This document shows, in pieces, positions 16,980-23,130 of a stretch of DNA of 23,130 nt. Every line of letters begins with the position of its first letter. Positions within the stretch are counted from its first letter, which is position 1. This stretch comes from JANSWP01 sp041941305 (GTDB lineage Bacteria > Bacteroidota > Bacteroidia > Chitinophagales > Saprospiraceae), in the NCBI GenBank assembly GCA_041941305.1, contig JBGTQJ010000095.1, positions 1-23,130 on the forward strand, given 5' to 3'. The notes under the pieces are model-generated. The model worked only from the letters and a program-made list of their open reading frames with translations. It did not search any database and had not been told where the DNA came from. Made by a program: the position numbers and the translations under genes.

Positions 16980-18821
16980 ATGAAAAAAGTAAGTTTAATC
17001 ACCGTTCTGTTATTTACCTTTTCCACTATCATTTGGTCTCAAAAGCTTGGACCACAAACGCTGCCGAATCTGGAAGAAAGTCCGGCAGGCTCAAAGGCGA
17101 TCGTTTTTCTGAATACACTTAATTCAGGAGAAAAAATCACAGAGTCAACCATCAAACGACTATTTTCTGAAGGAATCATTGCCAGAAACTCTATTGAAGT
17201 ACTGCAGGATTATTTAATTGATATTCGGCAAACGGATGGTCAATTGACTTTATATGATGCCAATCGAGCAGAGAAATTTGAATACCAACTAAAGGTCCAA
17301 TCCTCAAAAACCGGAGATTGGCTGGATCTGGTGTTGATGATTGAAAAAGAATCCCCCTATAAAATTGAGGGTTTTAAGCTAGGCACTACTAATAAGGGAC
17401 CTCTTTCAGAAAGGCCTATTCTTTCCCCAGGTGAAGCTATTGAATTTGAAACCAAATCAAGCAAAACTGCAAGTCATAAGGAAATAGTCAAAAAGGCCAA
17501 TGAAATTGCTGAAGCATACGAAGATATGGGTTGGTTTTCAGGAGCCATCCTTATTGCAAAAGACAAAAAACCCTTTTTTGAAAAAGCTTATGGATATGCC
17601 GATATTGAAAAAAAGGTACCGAATACTACTCAGACCAAATTCCGAATTGGCTCAATCAACAAATCTTTTACCGATATTTTGATACATCAAATGGTTGAAA
17701 AGGGAGTTTTAAGCTATGATGACAAGTTGTCAAAATTTGAACTGGGTTTTCCCAAAAAGACAGCAGAAAAAATCACACTGAAACAAATCATGACCCATAC
17801 TGCTGGCTTTACTGATATTTTTATCCCAAGCTACCTCAATAATATCCGGGATTACAAAGACATTGACGATATTCTGCCCTTATTGCTCAATGAACCCTTA
17901 TTATACGAACCAGGTACGGACGAACGATATTCCAACTATGGATACATCGTGCTTGGAGCAATTTTGGAAAAAATTACTGAAAGCCCATTCGGAGAACTTA
18001 TTCAAAAAAGAATACTGGATCCCCTCCAAATGCATAATACTCATTACGATATTGCAGAAAATATTGAAGGTGAAGCAAAAAGTTATCGCTTTTCTGTTTC
18101 AGGAGAAAAGATTGATCATACCGCTCAACTTGAATACTGTACGCCTGATGGAGGTATGTATGCCACTACTAAAGATTTATTGAAATTTTTCAATGCATGG
18201 TTTTATTCCGAAAAACTCATTTCGAATCAAACCAAAGCTTTTACCATGAACGGCTATAAAAAACCAAAACGTAGTTGGGAAAAAATGATCAACAGTCATG
18301 GTGGAGGAATAGGGGATGCAGGGGGAGGTCCCGGAGTAAGTGCAGTTGTAGAAATTGAGTTTGGTGTGCATTATACCATTATCGTTTTGGCTAATACCGA
18401 TGGTCAGATAGCAGAAGAAATTGGACGCCGAATCAGAAATGCCCTCAAAGGCAGGAATTATGAAACTCCACGACTTCCTCCTGCCAATTTTGTTTTCCAA
18501 ATTCTAAATCAAAAAGGGGCTGACTATTTGGTCAACAACTTTAAAAAAACACTTGTGGAAGGTGGATATCATGAAGCACACTCCGGCTTTTTAAATCGGG
18601 CAGGCTACTCTCTTTTGACTCAAGGAAACCTGGATGAAGCAATTGAGGTATTTAAAACTAATGTTCAAATTTTTCCCAAAGAGGCAAATCCATACGATAG
18701 CCTGGCAGAAGCTTATTATAAAAAAGGAGATAAAGCAAAAGCGATAACCTATTATCGAAAAGCACTGGAAATCGATCCCGAATTTCCTTCTGCAAAAAGG
18801 ATGTTGAAGGAATTAGAATGA
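16980..18821 (+). CDS. Secreted serine hydrolase of beta-lactamase (class C/esterase) fold with C-terminal TPR
   Basis: A 613-residue protein using ATG 16980, where 'MKKVSLITVLLFTF' opens a signal peptide ending near IIWS (residue 20); an in-frame ATG at 16938 would put 14 residues before it and is rejected. Residues 25-170 form a region with similarity only to itself by eye. The beta-lactamase/penicillin-binding fold (about 175-490) has the SxxK motif S225-I-N-K228, the YxN motif Y317-S-N319 and H440-G-G in place of the usual KTG, as in esterases and D-aminopeptidase-like members. Residues about 535-613 contain two TPR-like helix pairs ('AGYSLLTQGNLDEAIEVF', then 'AEAYYKKGDKAKAITYYRK'), likely for protein contact. 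It probably hydrolyses a peptide, ester or amide outside the cytoplasm; antibiotic resistance should not be assumed. It reads away from the LytS/LytTR pair, which may control it. Confidence 0.9.
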   Translation: MKKVSLITVLLFTFSTIIWSQKLGPQTLPNLEESPAGSKAIVFLNTLNSGEKITESTIKRLFSEGIIARNSIEVLQDYLIDIRQTDGQLTLYDANRAEKFEYQLKVQSSKTGDWLDLVLMIEKESPYKIEGFKLGTTNKGPLSERPILSPGEAIEFETKSSKTASHKEIVKKANEIAEAYEDMGWFSGAILIAKDKKPFFEKAYGYADIEKKVPNTTQTKFRIGSINKSFTDILIHQMVEKGVLSYDDKLSKFELGFPKKTAEKITLKQIMTHTAGFTDIFIPSYLNNIRDYKDIDDILPLLLNEPLLYEPGTDERYSNYGYIVLGAILEKITESPFGELIQKRILDPLQMHNTHYDIAENIEGEAKSYRFSVSGEKIDHTAQLEYCTPDGGMYATTKDLLKFFNAWFYSEKLISNQTKAFTMNGYKKPKRSWEKMINSHGGGIGDAGGGPGVSAVVEIEFGVHYTIIVLANTDGQIAEEIGRRIRNALKGRNYETPRLPPANFVFQILNQKGADYLVNNFKKTLVEGGYHEAHSGFLNRAGYSLLTQGNLDEAIEVFKTNVQIFPKEANPYDSLAEAYYKKGDKAKAITYYRKALEIDPEFPSAKRMLKELE

Positions 18822-18830
18822 GGATACAGT

Positions 18831-18892
18831 TTTTTAAATGAAATAACCCAAATTTTTCAATTTTGAAAAATTTGGGTTATTTCATTTAAAAA
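18831..18892. terminator. Perfect 30-bp hairpin, bidirectional terminator
   Basis: The arms 18831-18860 and 18863-18892 are exact complements over 30 bp around a 2-nt centre. Either strand starts the stem with T-rich sequence and ends it with A-rich sequence. It lies 10 bp after the stop of the + strand hydrolase gene and 11 bp after the stop of the minus-strand lipoprotein gene, so it can end transcription from both sides. Confidence 0.8.
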
Positions 18893-18902
18893 TTCCACCG
18901 TT

Positions 18903-19361
18903 TTACTGAAGTCCACCTGGCTCAAAATCAGAAAACTCAGCTATTCGAGCTTTGATAACAACTATACTATCCAGAAATTCCTGTTGAACTTTCACCCAAT
19001 CTTCAGGCATCAATTCCAATTGCTGTTCTCCATGTGAGCAACCAGCTCCATGCACATGGCCAGGCTCATAACCCGGAATTTCCGGATGATTTTCTTTCCA
19101 AAAATTCATACTCGCTTCCAGCTTTTCAATTTTATCAACAGTTTCTATTTCTTCTTGCGTTAATGCTCTGCCTTGTATATTGATATTGTTTTTCCGATTG
19201 GTCAATTCAGACAAACCAGGTTCAATTTCTGTCTCTATTTTTTTTGCTTCCTGATATATGTTATAAGCCTTGTCCAGTAATTCTGTATTGACATGTTTGT
19301 GCGACGAACAAGCAGCCAGGATAAGTGAAAAACAAAAGAGAAGGAAAGAATATATTTTCAT
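18903..19361 (-). CDS. Small lipoprotein with a His/Cys cluster
   Basis: A 152-residue protein starting at ATG 19361; a TTG at 19367 in frame is less likely. The signal peptide ends in the lipobox LAAC with lipidated Cys18, so the product should be anchored in the inner or outer membrane. The following 80 residues are helical and charged ('ELLDKAYNIYQEAKKIETEI', then 'TQEEIETVDKIEKLEASM'), probably coiled coil. A compact metal-ligand cluster follows: H102-V-H104-G-A-G-C108-S-H110, within 'PGHVHGAGCSHGEQ'. The last part is helical again. This suggests a periplasmic helical hairpin carrying a transition-metal site, but the metal and role are unknown. It sits between two strong hairpins and appears to be transcribed alone. 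Confidence 0.85.
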   Translation of the reverse strand: MKIYSFLLFCFSLILAACSSHKHVNTELLDKAYNIYQEAKKIETEIEPGLSELTNRKNNINIQGRALTQEEIETVDKIEKLEASMNFWKENHPEIPGYEPGHVHGAGCSHGEQQLELMPEDWVKVQQEFLDSIVVIKARIAEFSDFEPGGLQ

Positions 19362-19490
19362 GACCAAAAATTTTAAAAGAGGGCTAAACCCAAATTAAAC
19401 AGATTTAGTCCTAGAAATATTTTTTTTGTAAAAATATTCAATTTTCCATAATAAATTCTAGTTGCGAAGTATTCCAAAAAGAATTAAACA

Positions 19491-19529
19491 TGATGGAATC
19501 CTGGAGGCTTGTCCTCCTGGATTCCATCA
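19491..19529 (-). terminator. Terminator after the propeller-HEAT-cytochrome gene
   Basis: TGATGGAATCC (19491-19501) pairs with GGATTCCATCA (19519-19529), and GGAGG (19503-19507) with CCTCC (19513-19517), around a single T/T mismatch and a 5-nt loop. The stem begins 2 bp after the stop of the minus-strand gene (19531) and is followed on that strand by TGTTTAATTCTTTTT. It is a strong intrinsic terminator. Confidence 0.75.
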
Positions 19530-19530
19530 A

Positions 19531-22500
19531 TCAAAAATGCGGTGCCTCAGCCTGCTTCAGATTGCTTAAAAAGGCGACAATATCCCTCATTTCCCGTTTG
19601 GTAAGCACATCTTTCATGGGAAGCATGGCAGAGGGTGCCAACTCTTTTTTTGCGATATCAGATTTCAGGATGACTTTTGTAGCCTCCTTGCCCAGTTTTA
19701 GGGTAATTTCGGTTTCCGTCTCTTCCTGAATAATGCCTGCTGTATTTTCTCCATTTTTGAGTTCTATCAATGCAACTGCATAACCTGGGGAATACTCGGC
19801 ACTTGGTGCTACCATTGACAATAGCAGAGCTTCCTTACTCAAACGACTGCCTACACCCATTAGACTTGGGCCTGCATCGCCACCAAATTCCCATATGCGA
19901 TGGCATCGCGTACATTGTCCCGCTTCATGTTCGTTATACAATTGACGACCTCTTTGAGGATCTCCACCAAACAAAGCTTCGCGGTATAGGGAAAGTGGGT
20001 CTTCCTTTGGTTTTGAATTTTGATAGCTATTTAATTTATCTGTCAAGGAGCTAAAATTTTGGTTTTCAACAGCTTCTATGATGTCTAATTGGATTTCAGG
20101 AATGGTGGTACCCGCAATTAGATTATCTAGTTGTTTTTCTAATAATGGGGCAACTCCCTCGTCTTTGATGCTTCCCAAAGCAGAAAAAACTGCTTGTTGC
20201 TCCTCGATGGATCCCTTACTCAAAATATTTTCAAAAAGTGTTTTGGTTTCAGAAATGGGCAAATCGGTCTCAGGAAGTATTTGTAAGGCTGTGGAGCGTA
20301 CTTTTGCAGATTTATCCTTTAAAGCCAACTGCAAAGCATCTGCTAATTCATTGGCTTTTAACTCGCCTAATGCATTTAGCGCCTCTAAACGAACCTTTTG
20401 ACTCTTGTGTGTTTTTAGGATTTGTAATAAATCTGGACTCTTATCCTGGTATTTTAAATAACCAACCCCTTTGATAGCTTCCAATTGGACCAGTTCCATA
20501 TCTTCAACTAAAAAAGACTCCAGTATAGGGAAATAAGCCTTTTTAAAACTTGATTCGTCTCGTTTATCAAAGGCTCTAAGGCGACCGTCTACACGATCAA
20601 GAGGAGAAGGATTTATCCAACTGTTTAATGTGGCAATCGCTTCTGCTCTGAGTGCTGAAGGAGCCTCCTGTTTCCTGGCATAATTCATCAGGATTGCTAC
20701 ATTCTTTTGCTTTCCAACCCTGAGATTGGCATTGATGGAACGTCGAATTAGCGCCTCGTTTCCAAAATTTGTAGTGCCCAGGATTTCTGCTAATACTGGT
20801 AAGGCTTCTGGTATTGAAAAATCGTCATTGATGCCTCTGGCGGCTTCAGTAGCTATGTATTCTTCCGAATCCCTAAGAAATTGGGCAATACCCGGATGTT
20901 TCATTCTCCGCAAAGCTACGACAGCTGCAAGTCTTGCAGATTTTGAGGGATGATTTTGAAGGACAACCAATCTAGAGGCATCCTTCAGGGATGCTAAAGC
21001 CAATATTCCGGCATGCCGCAACCAGGCGTCTTTGTCTTCATTGGCAATCAACATATCCAAAATGGGTTCAAAAGCTGGCTGGTAACCAATTCTGCCAAGT
21101 GCCTCAGCAGCGAAAAATTGGACGCGTAAGGAATCATGTTTCAAAAGTGGAATTATTTGATCATTCGCTTCGTCAAATCGGATATCTCCTATCATTTTGG
21201 CAGCCTGAGCCTGAATCTCCGGATCTTCATCAGTTAAAAAAGGAACAAGGTTTTGGGCAATACTTTGGTTGCTTCTCGCCATTTGCGCCATACCCCAAAG
21301 AGCATGCACCCTTGCCAACTGATTGGCTTGGGAAGTAGCTACTGTTTTGAATATTTGCAAACCGCTTTCCTTCCTTTTTACAAGTTCAAACTGACTCTTT
21401 TGACGTATCCTTTGGTCAACATGACTGAGCAAATCCCCCAATTCGGATTCGGGTTTTAATTTAAAGTCAGATTGTAAAAGGGCTTTGACTTCCATTCGTT
21501 TAGGGTCATTTTCCCCATTGGGCACATCCAGTTTCCAGATCCTTCCCTGCTCTTTGATACCCCAACCATCTATCCAATCTCCAAAATAAAGTGCTCCATC
21601 CGGACCAAATCGAATACCTGTAGGTAGGAGCCCACTGACCACTTCTACCGTTTCATCCAACTCAAAACTGGCCCCATTGGGCTTCAGGGTAAATGCATGA
21701 ATTGGCGAATTGGCGGGGGAACCTCTAAACTCTGCGATAAAAAAATGATTTTTCCATCGGTCGTTCAAGGCTGTACCTGGATTATAAACCATTCCAGTAG
21801 GTCCATTTACGTAGTTTATTATTGGAGGGGTGATGTAGGCTGCTTGTCCTTCCCATCTTGGAACATGAAGCTTTTCATCCATCCAGACTTTGTATTTATT
21901 GTTTTTTGGATCGGTGTATTTCCCAAATTGCCAATTGGTGCGCCAACCGCCATCAGACCCATAGGTCACATAAACCAGTCGTTCTCTTTCCCCAGGATGA
22001 TCGCCATCATTGTCTTCTGTAATTAAATTGCCATAATCGTCGAATACAAACTCATGGGTATTTCTCAAACCTGCAGCAAAAACCTCAAAATTGCTTCCAT
22101 CCGGATCACATCGAACGATAACTCCTTGATTTGGATACTTCCATTGTTGACCTTCTTTATCGACTACATTCATTCCAATGTCTCCTATACCCCACCAAAT
22201 CCTTCCTTGAGGACCAACAGTTACTCCAGACATGCCATGTGCGCCAAAACCAATATGGACCATCCAACCGTGACTAATTGATTCCTTCTCATCCGCAATG
22301 CCATCACCATCCAAATCTTTTGTACGCCACAAATCAGGTGCGATCGAGATGTAAACCTGATCCTCGTGGTATAAAACCCCATTTGCCAAATCAGATACAT
22401 CCTCATTAAAATCTTCGATGTACATTTTGGCTCGATCCGCAATGCCATCACCCGATTCATCAGTCAAATACCAGACTGACTCCTTTTCTACCAATAAATC

Positions 22501-22968
22501 CCGCCAATCGTGACTACCATCCTCGTTTAAGTCTTCTACAATCTTTTTATTCCTATTACTGTTTTCAGGAGCCAATTCCTTTCGCAAAAAAGCCCTTCTG
22601 TCTTCCACACTTTGCCATGAAATAGATGCGGTCATCCAATCCCGGTGAGACCGTATGTCAAATTCAGAATGTTCCAATCGTGTACCCTGTGTATAATAAA
22701 TCCCCCCTTTTTCATCCATACTAATCGCAATCGGATCAGTTACCAGTGAATCGGATGCCCAGAGTGTTAATTCCAATCCTTCAATCACTTTTGCCGCTAC
22801 TTCCTGACGTATTTTATTGGATAGTTCCTGTGCTTTTTCCGACTCGAGATTGATTATTTTTTCAGGATAATTCAATGGTTCTTTAGGTGGTTCCTGACAA
22901 GTCAAAAAAAATAAGGTATAACCCACCAAAATAAGCAGGAAGGAAAGTTGGCTTAACTTTGAAATCAT
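19531..22968 (-). CDS. Dehydrogenase-like beta-propeller, HEAT-repeat and cytochrome c fusion protein
   Basis: A 1145-residue protein from ATG 22968; an in-frame ATG at 23064 would add 32 residues ahead of the signal and is rejected. The signal segment ends in FFLTC (Cys24), a possible non-canonical lipobox. Residues about 50-480 form a propeller of the putative membrane-bound dehydrogenase type (TIGR02604-like) with DSGDGIAD/DLDGDGIAD loops, 'HGMSGVTVGPQGRIWWGIGD', 'RNTHEFVFDDYGN' and 'GRIWKLDVPNG'. About 500-985 are many HEAT-like repeats ('ALWGMAQMAR', 'AAEALGRIGY', 'LNALGELKA'). The end (about 1000-1140) is the CxxCH heme domain (TIGR02603-like): C1019-T-R-C1022-H1023 binds heme c, 'GPSLMGVGSRL' follows, and M1115 or M1118 is the likely second ligand. 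The family is typical of Planctomycetes and Bacteroidota. It probably oxidises a sugar or alcohol in the periplasm and passes electrons to the heme; the substrate is unknown. No partner gene is visible. Confidence 0.93.
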   Translation of the reverse strand: MISKLSQLSFLLILVGYTLFFLTCQEPPKEPLNYPEKIINLESEKAQELSNKIRQEVAAKVIEGLELTLWASDSLVTDPIAISMDEKGGIYYTQGTRLEHSEFDIRSHRDWMTASISWQSVEDRRAFLRKELAPENSNRNKKIVEDLNEDGSHDWRDLLVEKESVWYLTDESGDGIADRAKMYIEDFNEDVSDLANGVLYHEDQVYISIAPDLWRTKDLDGDGIADEKESISHGWMVHIGFGAHGMSGVTVGPQGRIWWGIGDIGMNVVDKEGQQWKYPNQGVIVRCDPDGSNFEVFAAGLRNTHEFVFDDYGNLITEDNDGDHPGERERLVYVTYGSDGGWRTNWQFGKYTDPKNNKYKVWMDEKLHVPRWEGQAAYITPPIINYVNGPTGMVYNPGTALNDRWKNHFFIAEFRGSPANSPIHAFTLKPNGASFELDETVEVVSGLLPTGIRFGPDGALYFGDWIDGWGIKEQGRIWKLDVPNGENDPKRMEVKALLQSDFKLKPESELGDLLSHVDQRIRQKSQFELVKRKESGLQIFKTVATSQANQLARVHALWGMAQMARSNQSIAQNLVPFLTDEDPEIQAQAAKMIGDIRFDEANDQIIPLLKHDSLRVQFFAAEALGRIGYQPAFEPILDMLIANEDKDAWLRHAGILALASLKDASRLVVLQNHPSKSARLAAVVALRRMKHPGIAQFLRDSEEYIATEAARGINDDFSIPEALPVLAEILGTTNFGNEALIRRSINANLRVGKQKNVAILMNYARKQEAPSALRAEAIATLNSWINPSPLDRVDGRLRAFDKRDESSFKKAYFPILESFLVEDMELVQLEAIKGVGYLKYQDKSPDLLQILKTHKSQKVRLEALNALGELKANELADALQLALKDKSAKVRSTALQILPETDLPISETKTLFENILSKGSIEEQQAVFSALGSIKDEGVAPLLEKQLDNLIAGTTIPEIQLDIIEAVENQNFSSLTDKLNSYQNSKPKEDPLSLYREALFGGDPQRGRQLYNEHEAGQCTRCHRIWEFGGDAGPSLMGVGSRLSKEALLLSMVAPSAEYSPGYAVALIELKNGENTAGIIQEETETEITLKLGKEATKVILKSDIAKKELAPSAMLPMKDVLTKREMRDIVAFLSNLKQAEAPHF

Positions 22969-23130
22969 GTGTGAAAATTTTGTGCGGTGAAGGTAAGCGT
23001 ATGTTTGAATTTCTTTTTGAAAAAAGTTTAATAAATAAACGCAAAACGAAAAACCAATAAACATGTGTCATCCCCAATTTTGACAATAAAAACCATTTCG
23101 TTTATCTTCTTTACTTAATCTATTGATATT

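Noticed and set aside
16980..18821. Calling the serine hydrolase an antibiotic-resistance beta-lactamase
   Set aside because: The core motifs are shared with esterases and peptidases, and the third motif is HGG rather than KTG; context gives no hint of resistance.

Overview
The window looks like chromosomal DNA of a Bacteroidota bacterium, probably of the Saprospiria type. The evidence is an AT-rich background, almost no Shine-Dalgarno sequences, long secreted proteins ending in type IX secretion (T9SS) sorting domains, and the Bacteroidota style of LytS-like kinase with a LytTR regulator. The phylum call is solid; the class is an inference. I see no rRNA, tRNA, CRISPR array or complete mobile element.

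Layout: (1) 1-1482: C-rich heptamer repeats, a small secreted protein resembling a free-standing T9SS tail, a GC-rich nested palindrome, and a crotonase-family enzyme. (2) 1615-5294: a large secreted Asp-box beta-propeller protein and a small membrane protein, probably co-transcribed. A hairpin separates them from (3) 5402-7285, a T9SS-exported Asp-box propeller protein on the minus strand. (4) 7286-8615: a decayed region with a heptameric repeat tract of opposite-strand arms, the wreck of a lipoprotein gene that seems to have lost its centre, and an AT-rich leader with a 14-bp palindrome. (5) 8616-14531: a 1971-residue T9SS-exported multidomain protein ending at a clear terminator. (6) 14590-14883: a desaturase fragment wedged before a LytTR/LytS two-component pair (14869-16676, minus strand). 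(7) 16980-18821: a secreted serine beta-lactamase/esterase-fold protein with C-terminal TPRs, reading away from the two-component pair, with an 18-bp inverted repeat over its likely promoter. (8) 18831-22968: a perfect 30-bp hairpin between convergent genes, a His/Cys-motif lipoprotein, and a large propeller-HEAT-cytochrome c protein with its own terminator.

Functionally this is a surface and secretome region: seven of the nine intact genes encode exported or membrane-anchored proteins, and the other two are the crotonase enzyme and the cytoplasmic LytTR regulator. The two gene remnants and the repeats mark segments that are rearranging. I find no defence system or biosynthetic cluster. The best candidate for undescribed biology is the central part of the giant protein (about residues 890-1240), which I cannot match to a named domain and which has an alternating Ser/Thr-rich strand pattern.
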